Origin: Micropterus salmoides
Lineage: Eukaryota; Chordata; Actinopteri; Centrarchiformes; Centrarchidae
DNA: 64,000 nucleotides
Direction of reading: 5' to 3'
NCBI RefSeq assembly: GCF_014851395.1
Contig: NW_024043372.1
Span: 12,452,469-12,516,468, forward strand
Position 1 is the stretch's first letter; every line of letters starts with the position of its first letter. Below, one piece after another: positions 38,626-51,783 of the stretch. The position numbers were made by a program, and so were the translations under genes. The notes beneath the pieces were generated by a model that was not told the origin of the DNA, made no database searches, and saw nothing but the letters and a program-made list of their open reading frames with translations.

Positions 38626-38856
38626 AGCACCACTGAGCTAACCAGTGAACCAGTAAAAATTTTTCTGAAATTATCAGAAAGAAACACACCTGCTGACCCC
38701 TGTATTCAACTATGGTTTGTTATCTCGAGTTCAGGAGAAAATTGTCCCGTTATCATGGGAAAACAACAGTTGTTATCTTGAGATCACGAGATAATTCTCC
38801 CATTATCACAGGAAAACAAAGTAAAAAAATATTTGAATGGATGGCCACTTAGGGCT

Positions 38857-41800
38857 TCCGTGGTTATGAAGCCTTAAAAATTATAAAATATTTTAGGCTA
38901 ATTCTTTTTCACTTTTCGTAAAATAACATGACTAAGTGTATACAAAAGGTGTCGCTTGAAGATATGACCCAGTGGGGAATTAACACCTGACTCTGCAGTG
39001 CCCCTTAGCTCTATGGAGCTTTTAAGCATCTTTCAGCTCAATATTTTGGTTCACTCTTATCACATTGTTTACATATAAGCTGCTGCAGGCAACTCACAAA
39101 ACCCACTGTACGCTACCTGCGCAACACCCACAGACCGCGGAAGCAGGGGGCTATAATGGTGGCGGCACTGGTAACTTTTGGAGTCTGGATCTGAATCTTT
39201 TTTTTAAAACTTGTACTTTAAATGAGCCAAACCATATTGGTCATGTCACCCACTCCCACTGACTGCTGCAGTGCAATTTGACATTTACCTTCAAGTGCAT
39301 TGTTCATCAACAACGTCACGGTGTGTGTACATTGCGAGTTGGTAAACGGCAGCATAAGTGAAAGTGATGAATGCGCTTGTCTCAAGTGTATGGGCTCTGC
39401 ACACCCTGCCTGTCTCTGTGTGTATAAGATGCTTGTAATAATAATGACTATGATGTTGATTTAGATTTGCGGCAGGATGTGCAGTGGATTAGATGGTTGT
39501 TGTTTGCTATTGTTTCATCTGTGCGTTAATGTGTAAATCGGCTTGGCCTGTTGTGTGTGAATGTTAGTGGGGTTAATCTCACAAATGTTTGTCGCTTGAA
39601 AGATTGTAGATAAATAGGCAACCAACAGTTGCTTTGATTGGTGAAAAACATCAAAAATAGAGGAGAAGGAATTATCCAGTTTTGCAAATAACAGCTTGCA
39701 TTTTGCAAATGTGTTGAAACAGGTCCTTGTTTTGTGAAGTGCTTATTGTTCAGTATATGTAGACACACATATGCACTGAAATATACACATACTTTAAATA
39801 CTTAATTTGAACCCACCAATTACATTACAAGTATTTAGGATTTTATACAAATCGTTTAACATTTATGAACTGTCTAGCTCATTCACCCTGACATTCCTTC
39901 CCATTCCCTAGACTGAGAAATATCAGTATTTCTAATTTACATTCATATTCTAGCGCACTGACATTTGTAACTAGGGACTGGTATTTGCTTCATGCATATA
40001 CAGGTAAAAACACAACCCGTCTAAGGGATTAAAACTCCTTCACACATTTTAACTACTACAGGTCTGTCCCTTCTATTACATAACCCTCCGCCATCTTTTG
40101 ATCTCTGTTGTTTTTTGTACATGTGCAGGTTCAGGCATGTCTCTGCAGCGTTAACTGATTTGTGCAGCATAATGACTTGGCAAGCTGCCCAGCTGCTGAC
40201 ATCGTAACCTCGATCTCAAACTGTCCCTGTGATGAGTAATGTTAAAAGTGAATGCAGCGATATCAATAAACCTCTATCTCTCTGTTTTAAAGAGCAAGTA
40301 ATTGAATTGGGCTTCATTAATCAGAATGCGCTGTTAAAATTAATTTAGGACTGAGTTTTCTTCTGATTATCCCCCAAAACAATTGGTCACAACCAAAGTC
40401 AGTGACATCACACTTCATACTCACATTCTGATAATATAAAACTTATTCACTCAATGAAACTCAACAGCTATTGGTGTTTATTGACTTTGCTAAGATAACT
40501 CAGGTGTTGTTTACAGTAGGGACACCTGCACAATCATAACCCATTCCAAGATCACAGTGGACCAATTGTGGCTTTGTATTGACATCCAGTCTGTTGCTTC
40601 TTTTAGCTCATTGTCTTTCAACCATGAGAATGTTGTTCTAGAGCCAAGGAAAAGGTCGAACACTAGTTGAAGAAACTGCCATGCAAATTTTGTTGATGGG
40701 CTGGATGCGGGTAAAGCCAAAAGCAAACAGACGTTTTCTCTCCATGGAATTGTTTCTTTACATATGAGGAAACTGAAATATTATATTACATTTATGTAAT
40801 GCACAATTCTGACACTCATACATTCTGTATGAAACACATAATTTCATATGGAATTGTCAAATGAAAGGAGGTTGTCATCGCACACGGTTTGATTTGGTGT
40901 GTCCACAAACACTCCACTGCTGAGAAGTCTTGACGCAGTTTGTGCACACCCTCTCTGTACAAGTACTCCATTCAGACTTTGTGGCTAACCATATCAAAGT
41001 CACAGCGCCTGCATTGGAAGTTAAAGAATAGAAAATATGTCATGGACCTGAAAAAGAAAAAGAAACTTTTTGCTATCAGAAGATTGGCCATTTGGGAACT
41101 CACACATTGAATTAAAAGCAAGATTAGAAGGAAAAGATTAGATATACAGTAGTCTTAAAGTACTTTTATTGTTGTGGGTTACCACTGTTTTGCTAATAAA
41201 ATATTTTCTTTGAAAGCCTTTTTTCACAAACATCTGTTGTTTCTCTGCTTTTGATAGAGCCACATTGTTCAAACAGGCTTAAATTACGCAAAGCTCTCCA
41301 CTACAGGAAACTGTTTTTCATTACTTAATGGATCACTTTGCACTTTGCACATAGACAGTTTTTAAATTTGTGGCTAAGATTCAGTGTAACTGTAAAGAAA
41401 GCAAATAATCATCTATTTCAGAGGCGAGACATGGTGCTGACGACAGTTTCCCATCCGAATAAATATTCTGATGAATAGAGATCTCGATATGTGGTAGTTT
41501 TCTCTCTAACCCATGCAACTGAAGTGCAGGCACTCAAATTGTGTATGTGCTGCTTGGAAACCAGTGTAAATGAGGCATCTCAAGTGGTTAGATAATGATA
41601 AACTGGAAATGTATGGCAGTTTCTTGGGTACTCCTTATTCTTGAATGGAAAAAATAAAATAAAATCTCTTTAACAAACATGATCAAAACCCTTTTATGAA
41701 TTATTGCATTGACTATCATGGACTCTTATAAGCAGCTTGGGTGTTTTGTGGTTTCAGGTCCTTAAGTTTTGTGGAAAGTGAATTTCTTACCACATGAAGC

Positions 41801-44405
41801 ACCTTTTTTGGACTGTCCAATGTTAAAAAATAATCATATCATCACGTAATCTTTAAGCCAACATGGATGAGAAGTCCTAAACATGCTCAGAATAATGGAA
41901 ATCTTCAGCATCTACCAGACCAAACACCATCTGCTGATGAAGACTGTGTGATATGGTTAAAAGCCTTGAGTTAAGAATGTTTTGTCAATTAATGTCATGT
42001 TAATGTGGAGAAAGAAAATGTTTTTTGGCTTTATTTATCCATTAGACATAACACCTATTTAAAGATTCAGTTACTCAAAGTCTGCAGCTCTATGACATAA
42101 TTACTGTTTTCATTTGTCTAATGTTGATATTCAACTTGTATTAAATAAGTGTGAGCTTGATTTAACGGCTAAGACAATGTTAACAGTTTATTCTTTATTC
42201 ATTCTTTATTCAACTTTAATTGGCCACATACAATTTACAAGCAGTATGATGCATGCAGAATTTGTCCTTGAGTCATCTTGCAGCGCCTCGGGAGCAGTTA
42301 GGGGGTTCAGGGCCTTGCTCAAGAGCACCTTCAAACTCAAACCAGTGGCCATCTGGTTCTATTGATTATTTGAACATAAATTCAAGCTTTTGATCAGCTA
42401 GTATTTCTCTTTACTTTGTAGATTGAACATAAAACAAATAAGCTAATGACGATTCATTGTTATAAAGTACTTTAACAGTATTTAAAGCAGTTAAATTTAT
42501 TTCTACTTCCATCAGCACCATCATTAAAAGCCTGGCACACCAACACAGAACAGTGTTTTGGATTAGTCTGGCTGATTAGACCCCTGCTCAGTACCCAGGG
42601 ACTGCATCACTCCCTAGAAAGCAGTGTTGACACTGAGTGGATTATCACAGTGAAATTTAGTTTGGTTGGTCGTAGCTTTGCTGGGAATTTTGTGAGGTCA
42701 CCAAGCTTAATTTAATAATAAAAATTATTAAAAGTGAGTGGGGGAGCCAGCCATACATTCCCAAGGAGAAGTCTTATCTCAGAGGTGTGTAGGATCTTTT
42801 AAAATAGTGCTTACATTAATAATAATAAAACAATAACCTCATATATATACAGTATATATAATAGTATATCTATCATTCTGCATAACTTGAACTTTCACTG
42901 TTGATGCTTTAAGCACATTTAGCTGATAATACTTTTGTACTTAAGTAGTATGGTTCTGATCCAAGACGTTTAACTTGTACTTAACTTTTTTTTTCAATTC
43001 TGTCCTACAACAAAACTCACATGACCAAATGCGCATTAAAAGAGTTACTGGTTGCTTTTATTGTTCCTGCTGTCCATACTGGCTCTAAGTAAGTGATTGG
43101 GGACAAATATATTACAAAGTTAATATGAGGCTTCAGCAGTCTGAGTTTGACAAATAAAACAGGTAGGCTGATTACCTTTTTTTGTTACTACTGTTAGCAG
43201 AAGCACAAAGAGAAAATATAACTTCTGCTGAACTCAAAATGTTTTCACAGAGACAGAGGACTGTGGATTTCCTCTTATGCCTTGATTCCACCAGTTCCAG
43301 CTCTGTGACATTGCAGCTGCAACACAGTTTTATCCTCTGTACATTTTCATACCTGAGTTTGTTGATTAGGTAATTTTTCCTTGTTTTTTGTGCTTCTTCC
43401 ATAGATAAATAGGCTACATATTTAAATTGTTTCTTATTTTGTCTGTTTTTATTATGTTTATTGTTGATATATGATTGTGAGTCTGCACATGGTGTTTTGT
43501 TTTGAAAATTGACTGGATGCTCTATGCCATTTCTGTGTCTGACTTCCTGCCCGGCCCAATTTGCTCTGTGCATTACCTTTCCATCTTTTTTAGGCCCCAA
43601 ACTGTGGTCAGTAGCGCATTGGTTTCTTTAGACTAATTTAGCCTGGCTCGTAGAGGGTAACTAGCCTTAGCGGTCCAGACCGTTCTGCCCATGAAGGATG
43701 GTAGCGAAACATTAAGGTGGTGCTCATAAACAGAAAGTTTATTTCTTCTGCAGTAGTGAACACAATACACAGCATTTACACTGACTATGGGCTCATTATC
43801 TGAAACATTTACTTTACAGTAGCTGCGATAACATGCAGGTCCTCCTCCCTCACACATGTGAGATCCAACAGGTTGCTCACAAAGCTGCTGTCCGTAAAGG
43901 AGATAGCAGAGCCGTACCAGGCACGTATTTTAATGAAGCAGATAGTCTGTTCTGAAACTGACACATGGATCAACTCTGGCAGCCACTTCACAGCCCGAAC
44001 ACAACGCAGATGTATCTGGTGGAATCAAGTCGATACATACTCTTTCATATCTCTTCAGTCAATGACCAGAAGATGAATTACAATGACCATTATTGCTTTT
44101 AGTGTATGTTACATGTCAGAGGCATGTCTGTATTGTTTTATTACTGACTTGAGAACATTTTAATGTATCATTTATGTAAAGGGACTGAACACTAATTCCA
44201 ACAGTGCTTTAACCACATTAATGTTTAAGATAAGCAACACTTTTGCTCTTAAAGTTTTCTGATCAAATATTAATATCTTAAAGGTGGATTGATTAATGTG
44301 TAGCTGCAGGTCAGTTGAGACTACCTCTGGACTGTGAAATCAGGACCTTGAGTGAAATATGTGCAAGCAAGGGGAGAAGTCCACAAAGTGAAGATTTAAA
44401 CCTTG
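38857..44405. other. Intergenic, no gene recognised
   Basis: No exon could be supported. A dispersed fish repeat scrap with GGGAGCAGTTAGGGGGTTCA lies at about 42195-42350. An AT-rich run is at about 42840-42862. Long minus-strand frames at 43172-43600 and 43633-43991 have no recognisable domain. Confidence 0.5.
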
Positions 44406-45045
44406 ACAGTGGTGGAAGAAGTATTCAGATTTATTACTTAAGTAGAAATACCAAAAACACACAAAGGCCTGCATTCAAAAACCTATCTAACAAACGTAAT
44501 AGTGTAAAGTAGTATCAGCAAAATGTACTTAAAATATAAAAAGTAAAAGTACTTGTTTACAGAAAATTGTGACTGATTTATATTTATTATTATGTAGGCC
44601 TGTGACATTATTAGATGATGATGCATTAATGCAAGTAGCACTTTACTGTAGCTGGTTAAGGTGAAGTTAGTTACAGTTGGTTTAGTCATGTGGTTCCCAA
44701 CCTAGGGGGCGGGCCCTTCCAAAGGCTCACCACATAAATTTAAGGGGTCGTGAGATGATTCATTGGGCACAATAAAATTCCTGCTACACAAATTTGTATT
44801 CATGTTTTAGATTTTTTGATATTGGATAACCTTTATCCCTTTGGGTCTCTTTTAAATGAAACCATGTAGACATGTAGAGAGGATCATTTCCATCATAACT
44901 GATTTAATCTTTAAAAATACATTTCATTAGTTTATGCTTTTTTTAACATCAAATACAAATCTGAGAAGTAAATATTAGCTGTCAAATAAATGTAGTGGAG
45001 TTACAAGTACATATTTAAATATAAAGTACTATAGAAAGCTTTTTT
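44406..45045 (+). repeat. Fish repeat (CAGTGGTGGAAGAAGTATTC family), interrupted
   Basis: The left part begins CAGTGGTGGAAGAAGTATTC and includes ATCAGCAAAATGTACTTAAA. The right part has GTCAAATAAATGTAGTGGAG. This is the order of an abundant fish repeat I recall. The middle (about 44686-44950) is a separate insertion. Confidence 0.6.
44686..44950 (+). repeat. Second repeat nested in the 44406-45045 element
   Basis: Begins TCATGTGGTTCCCAACCTAG and includes AAGGGGTCGTGAGATGATTC, phrases of another common fish repeat. The right edge is approximate and no target duplication was resolved. Confidence 0.5.
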
Positions 45046-45167
45046 CCAAAGTTACCCTATATATTATTTAGTCTCTTATCACTTTGAATTGTGTGTCACC
45101 TAAGCACTGAGGTCAACTAGTAGTGTTTGAGGAGGTCTGAGCTAATCTGTAAGACACTGGCACTTCA

Positions 45168-45168
<1 letters not shown>

Positions 45169-45235
<67 letters not shown>
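45169..45235. repeat. Long CA microsatellite
   Basis: About 33 uninterrupted AC units, the longest simple repeat in the window and probably polymorphic. Confidence 0.95.
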
Positions 45236-45237
<2 letters not shown>

Positions 45238-47572
45238 AGTAAACACGACTGCCCTATAAATATAAATTGCAGTCAATGGTGCTGGAATTCCTTTGCACTC
45301 ACTCACCCAGTCACTTGCCCTCTCTCCTTCTCACTTTGTACACACCCCCAGCAGGTGCTTTCACTTGAAGTTTGGTTTGCAGTTGTGCTTTAGGCTGTGA
45401 CTTTCAGTAATTGTACCAAAGAGCCTGGGAGGGTCTGAGGCCTCAGGCAGGGGGCTCTGTGACAGTAATCAGGGTGAAACAGATTGAAGGGTGCCCACTG
45501 CCTGCTGGACGTCTGTCAACAGGTAGCGCCCCGGCGTCCCGTCTGAACTGAGCGTTGGTCTACAACGGGACAAAAGGCCATCCTTCATCCTCAACAGAAC
45601 CAGAGCTGCACTGCATCTGCTGCCATCCAGGCAAGCCACCAGAGCATCTTTGTCTCGGTAAGAAGACACAAACCTCACACAATGTCCTGAATATGTATCT
45701 AAAAAAATACAGGTTGATTCATTTGCATGTTCACAGCATTACTTTTAATTGTGTAAGGAGAATTAATGTGACACTAGTTTCCTAGAAATCCATCAAAAAA
45801 AAGTACACGTTACTTTGAAACTTGAGTAGCACAGATGTCTAACTTGCACCCGTCTGCCACCAATGCTGAAGTCATCATCTCATCTTTCAGAAAATGTAAA
45901 AGACATCTTCTTACTTACCTGGTATAACAGCAACAATATCTAGAGAATTTTTGCAATTCAGTATTATTTATGGCTTAGGACAGATTTCAAGAACATAACA
46001 TCATCTAACAACATGACTTAAAAAAGAGAGTGGCTGGATGCAAGATTGCATAACGTGCAAGTTGTTATGTTAAGTTTAGTACTTTTTGCTTGATCACAGC
46101 CATTGGTAACAATTTAAAATAAATTTGCATCAGGCTAAATTATGTTCTTGAAAATCCTGAACAGTCTAAAAGGGTGGAGAGGGGAAAGTGGAGGAGAAGG
46201 GAGGGGCTTTTATCTTAATTTACCTAATCAATTTTGCTTTGCTTTCTTGGTGTTTGCTTTGTATATTAGTCATGCATACCTGTTTTTCGTGTTTCTGTAC
46301 ATGTCCAGTTGCAAATTAGCTTTCACACAGTAAGTAAAACAAAATGTGGTCAGGTAAATGGTGTCTGGGCAGTTGTTGGTGGTTTGTTAAAAAAAACCTC
46401 ATCAATAAGATGACATTTTCTAAATAAATTTGTGCCTGTCGTCAGTCATAAGAAGGGTTATTTAATTGTGATTTTGATTAAAGGTGGAAATAAAACACGA
46501 CTACTCCTCAAGACTACACTGTAATAAGAGTAAGTGCCAAACAGAAATAACATTTCTGAAAGTGCAGGTGCTTTTTCCCCTCTCATCCAGTCAAACTAAC
46601 GTACCTCTTTACTCCACATCATGAGAGAAATGAGAGATTTGGAAGGATCTTATTCATGACTCTGACTCTTCAAGGGACTGTACAAAACTAGTGGGGTGTA
46701 CAGGGGGGCTTTAAAAACAACAGTGGTGGCTGTTGTCCTCTGCACAGGGCAAAACACAACCTTATGATCGATGGTGCACATGTCCTCTTTAGATGTCATT
46801 ATTTATAATATAATGTCACGAGGGAAGGCAGAAATTAGACATGGATATGGGGTCCGAAAAATATACCTCCCCTGCACTCCCTCCCTTTGCAGCCTGCTCA
46901 TTTTCTTCCCTGTGATAATTTTTCTGCTGTCTGTAACTCAGTTCAGTGAGGTTATAAATGTATAGTACACTTAAGTGGAAATGCTGCAGTTCAGTTCTGT
47001 GTATTAGTAGATCCGAGTCTCTCCTGTAAGGCATTCATAGTGTTGCTCTCACACGAAAGGTAGATAGAAATAGTTGAGTCAAAAATGAAAATTAAAGCTG
47101 CAGAAAGAAGTTCAAACCCCGGCTCCTTTGTCAATCAGCTGCATGAAGTATGATACGGAAACTGGTCTGACACAGAAAGGTTTGGGGATAGGGGGTTTCC
47201 GAACCAACAAGCACTTCTGAAGAAGCATACTGACAGCTTTAGCCGATAGTCAAGTTTATATCCAAATTTAGTGACTTAATGCTTAATGTACTGGTATACT
47301 GGTATGCAAATATGAGGAGCTGAGCTCAGCAAGATAAACAGTAAGTGGTGTTAATTCTCCAGTTGGGTGCAATTCACCCATTGCAGATGAAGAGGGCATA
47401 ATAAGGTGATGTAATTAAACAAGCGCCAGTCAAACCTCAAACGAATGAAAACGATGCGGAAACCGTGATGGAAATGTCACATTTATGTTTGTTTCATGTA
47501 TTAGTTTGAGGAATGTTACGGTCTCCTCATCGCTCCACACAAAACATTTTTGAGCAAAGGCTTCAGTGGACT
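45236..47572. other. Intergenic, no gene recognised
   Basis: Low-complexity AT-rich sequence without a convincing exon, RNA or transposon end. Confidence 0.5.
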
Positions 47573-48232
47573 TTAAAGGACCAGTGTGTAAGATTTAGGG
47601 GATATTGGCAGAAAGACTGTCAGAAATGGAATATAATATTCATTAGTGTGTTTTCATTAGTATATAATCACCTGAAAATAAGAATCTTTGGGTTTTCATT
47701 AGCTTAGAATGAACCCTTTATATCTCCAGAGGGAGTGGGTCCTCTTCTACAGAGTCCGCCATGTTGCACTGGCTGTACACACTCCTTTAACTCCAGACTC
47801 AAACAACACAGTGTGTGGTGGGCAAATCTCAAATCTCACAGATTACCTTTTCTTTTTCAGCTCATTTTGAATCATCTAGATTAAACACACTTTTAAAAGA
47901 GCAGACGTTTGCTTGTTTTAATCACTATTCATTAACTTTTTATCTAAACACTTTTGTCACATGACATGACATTCACCCATGATGAAAATGGGCAAAGCCA
48001 GATTGGTTGGCTTAGAATGAACCCTTTATATCTACAGAGGGAGTCAGTCCTCTTCTACAGAGTCCGCCATGTTGCACTGGCATGTTTCTACAGTAGCCAA
48101 GAACAGACAAACCAAACACAGGCTCAAGAGATGGCTTTCGCATTTATCAGCCACCATCCGACCCGAAGGGTGAGGGAAATTCAAATCTGCAACCTCACCG
48201 CTAGGTTCCACTCCAACACGCTGGTCCTTTAA
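47573..48232. mobile_element. TTAA-flanked (piggyBac-type) MITE with internal foreign segment
   Basis: The element ends AGGACCAGTGTG (47577-47588) and CACGCTGGTCCT (about 48217-48228) are imperfect inverted repeats flanked on both sides by TTAA (47573-47576 and 48229-48232). A TTAA target duplication is the signature of piggyBac-superfamily transposition. Inside, a 71-nt block (47702-47772) is repeated at 48010-48080 with three mismatches. Between the two lies a 241-nt segment almost identical to 49307-49547. No transposase is encoded. Confidence 0.8.
47769..48009 (+). repeat. 241-bp direct duplication, copy inside the MITE
   Basis: Matches 49307-49547 without gaps. The only difference I find is C at 47958 against T at 49496. 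The segment has no gene or transposon features of its own. Confidence 0.9.
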
Positions 48233-49306
48233 GTTACATGTTTTGTGTACATCATGATTCAAGTCTGTTTCCATTGTACTTTGTCACATTTTGATTTTAT
48301 TGATTTTCAACCCCCCCCCCCCAACTTTTTTCAAAGTTCCAGAATTTCCACAGTTTTTTATACACAAGTAAAAAATGTACAAAAACCCAAACAAGAGGAT
48401 GACTGACCTAATGTTTTTTATATTGCACTACTGAAATAGTGAAATTGGTCTGTCCCATTAATCTACGTGTAAATGGTATTTTCAAAAGCAGCTGCAGATT
48501 ATACTTTTCTGCATAACTTTTAAAACTGCTATTATAAACCTGCTGGCACCACATTACATCTTCATATCTTCATTGTCTCTGTAATTTATCTGCAAAACAT
48601 GTTACAGGCTTTTTCACCCAACCGTGCTACACCTCCAATCTTTGGGTCCCATCTCAGTTGCATGAAGTTTATCATCTGCATCATAAACTGTAAATTCAGC
48701 CCTCTGACAAAATTGATTTGGAAGCAGCAAAGCATTTGTAATGGTTTAGTGTTTCCTAGGATACTGGACTATTGCCAGTGCACCTGAAATAAATCACCAA
48801 GTGCACTACCATGGCAGTTAATACAACCCGCCCAGGGAAAGTATAATAAAATTTAGTTATATCCTGAGTTTTAAAGATAGGAAATTGGGAGATGTAAACT
48901 AAAATATTGTAAATAGCAATAAAAAAGAAGTCAGTGCAAACACATGCACAGGAAATCAGCTTTTATTTGTAATTCATAAAATGAGCAACAACCTTTAACT
49001 TGTCTACCTAAAAATAGATTACTGTTACACCTAAACCTAATTTACAATGGGAACAGAGCATCTGTACATGTCACTGTTGTCATAAAGAAGGCAGCAATCC
49101 ACAGATCCTAATCACTTCCTCTAGCCTCAAGCCTTTTGTTTTTTTTACCAGCAATAGTCATATTGAGCAAGGGGCTTGACACAGAGATGAAACTCCTCAT
49201 TTCCTTGTTCTCAGAACAATGATTTCCTTGGTTGGTTCAAGTTTCCCATGAGGAACAATAACAAAAAAAGATCTCCCTTTAACGCTCACATTGCAAACAG
49301 TCACGC

Positions 49307-49547
49307 CTGGCTGTACACACTCCTTTAACTCCAGACTCAAACAACACAGTGTGTGGTGGGCAAATCTCAAATCTCACAGATTACCTTTTCTTTTTCAGCT
49401 CATTTTGAATCATCTAGATTAAACACACTTTTAAAAGAGCAGACGTTTGCTTGTTTTAATCACTATTCATTAACTTTTTATCTAAACACTTTTGTTACAT
49501 GACATGACATTCACCCATGATGAAAATGGGCAAAGCCAGATTGGTTG
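49307..49547 (+). repeat. 241-bp direct duplication, copy in flanking sequence
   Basis: Partner of 47769-48009. It lies in ordinary intergenic sequence with no MITE sequence beside it, so it is the likely source locus. Confidence 0.9.
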
Positions 49548-51783
49548 TATTGGTCTGCAACTTTTACCACTTTCACTTCAAGCGAGGGTTTGGAAGTGAG
49601 GACGATACCTCAGGCATCACAAAGCCTTTGACTTAGTTTCAACAGTTGTTTCCTGGCATTACAAGTTTTCCTTTAGTGAGGGATGGTAGTTAATTCACAT
49701 CACATGTAGGTGAAAAGCTACAAATTTCTGTACACTGACTCCAAACCACAAAATGATTTAAATTAACAATATTTTGATCCCTTTTGGGATCACGCTGTTC
49801 TTTTCATCAAAGCTACTTATGTAGCTTTACTGGGACTTTCCTCTCTTTGGTCATTTGTGTTTCATTTTTTGCAGGAAAAAAACACACCAATAACACAGCT
49901 ACAGCTATATGAAATCCAAGGTGATGACAGAAACCGAACCATAAATAATCACCCTCTTCATGTCAAATGAGACCAAGCATGTAGAAGAAATATGGTTCCC
50001 AGGGTGGACGCCTGCACAGAGGGAGTCCTTTTCTACCGGTGTCAAAGGCTGACTTTGCAGAGTAAATGGAGCAAGCTCTAATGCTCCTGAAATGAATATC
50101 AGCATCTTGACCAAACTCATTTAGAGATCAGTCAGGGTCTTAATCCCTCTCTCCAGGGGTGTGTGTTTGTGTCTTTTTCTTATGTCCCCTCTTCCTTTTG
50201 GAAGAAGGTAATATGGCTAAATTTGCTTTGCTAATGGGCTTAGCGCAAGCTGTTACTGAGCAGAGTTGACACGCAGCAGCCAGGCTGGGATACCAGTGGC
50301 TTTTAATCTGACTCCTGATGGAGTGAAAGGAAGAGTGGGTTATAGTTTACGAGAAATGTGGAGATAAAAGGAAGACAGGGAACGAGGTTTTACAGTTGGG
50401 GGTGGGGGACCAAATACTTGAAGGGGAATGTTCGGGGGGGGTTTGGTTCGGGGAAGACAACTTCATTTAACTTTGGGAAAGTTTGGTAAAAGACTAAAGA
50501 TGTCCTGTCTCAAAAGTTGTTAGCACCTTCACAATTAATGTGTCAAAGGTTTGAGATCAGCATTATGAAGGGTTTTGCTGTTGAATCCAGGCATTTTGCC
50601 CACACACTGACAAAAACAATAAAAATAAGAGACTCTTCAGATGTATTTATTCCATTTTACATTACATGGAATAAATGGATTCTTCTTTTTTGTCAGTGTG
50701 TAAGCATTATATTCAATGAAAAATATGTAATGTCTCCTGGATTCCTGGATTCATTTTGAACTCACAAATGCTTTTTATTTTTGGTGTAGTCTATTTAAGA
50801 GACTTTAATTTCTGTGTCTTCACAAATAAAGCCAAGGCTCTCCTTGAACATGTGCTCTGTGGGAGCACACTTTCTTTTCTGTGGCATCAGCCGCAACCAC
50901 TGATAACCTGGTGTGTGACAGCAGTGTGCCTTCCCATATGCCAGCTGTGGCAGGTACACATTATGGGCACCATATGGGATTTCAACCTGAGATTACAACA
51001 CTTGTGCTACAGCTGACATCCATAAATGAACACTGGTGATGGCAATTTCCTTTCAAGAAGAAGCTGTTGTGGCTATCAGTAGTCTTCATAAAACAGACGC
51101 CATGGTCGTTTTCAAACATGTGGTTTTGTGCATATTTTGTGCACGCTATTCTCCACATTATCTAACTTGATTAAAAACTCCAGCTGACAGTGGAGACAGA
51201 GGGCTGCAGAGACGGCACCTTGAAAGCTGAAGCAGGCGGCAGAGCTGCTTCAGGTCTCAATACAAGTCACCTACCCCCAAGACGTCAGCCATTCTGGGCC
51301 ACTGACCCACAAATAAGAGACTCAGTCAAATCCATTTTGCCCCATGCCTGTCAGCCCTGTGTGTGTTTTAACTCTCTTGAGGATCATTTCCCCATTATCT
51401 CCATTAGGTTTGGGGTTCTTATAGAGCAACGTCCAGCACAGTCTCACCTCAGTTCTGCTCATAACCCATTACGAAAAGTCATTCTTGCTCTGATGGAGTT
51501 TCTTACCAAACAAAATCAATCGCTGGTTTAGAAGCCAGAGAATTGCAGGAAAGGAACTGTTGGAGGTATTTCTTCAGACAGGACTATCATTTATGAACTC
51601 TTGTTCAGTGCTGATTTAAATGACTTATTTACCTTCAAAACATCTGACAGACACTTTTTTATCAAACATTTTGCAATGCTGACTGGATTCTTTTAAACTT
51701 TTACATGGCTCTCAGTTCATGTGCAAGTAACGGGTTAGAAATGTAACCTTTAGTGTGGCTTTTCTTGTCTCCCTTGTCTCCAG
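49548..51783. other. Region upstream of the spdef first coding exon
   Basis: No coding exon visible. A CAG acceptor at 51781-51783 directly precedes the spdef exon, so at least one non-coding 5' exon and the promoter must lie upstream, here or further left. I could not place them. Confidence 0.5.

Larger units (their letters stand above)
37991..38856. mobile_element. 866-bp palindromic (fold-back) element with two tRNA-like arms
   Basis: The left end AGCCCTAAGTGGCCA (37991-38005) is exactly mirrored by TGGCCACTTAGGGCT (38842-38856). Imperfect pairing continues inward: an ACAGGGGT block near 38090 pairs with one near 38700, and TCTTCAACAAAGTTCTTATA near 38250 pairs with one near 38510. Each arm carries a tRNA-like segment with Pol III box motifs: plus strand 38151-38200 and minus strand 38625-38565. 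No protein-coding frame. A non-autonomous fold-back or composite SINE; superfamily unknown. Confidence 0.7.

Noticed and set aside
43172..43600. 142-residue minus-strand reading frame
   Set aside because: Lysine- and asparagine-rich, no domain recognised, no splice context or conserved motif. Probably chance or a decayed repeat.
45127..45393. 88-residue plus-strand frame
   Set aside because: Mostly the threonine-histidine translation of the CA microsatellite.
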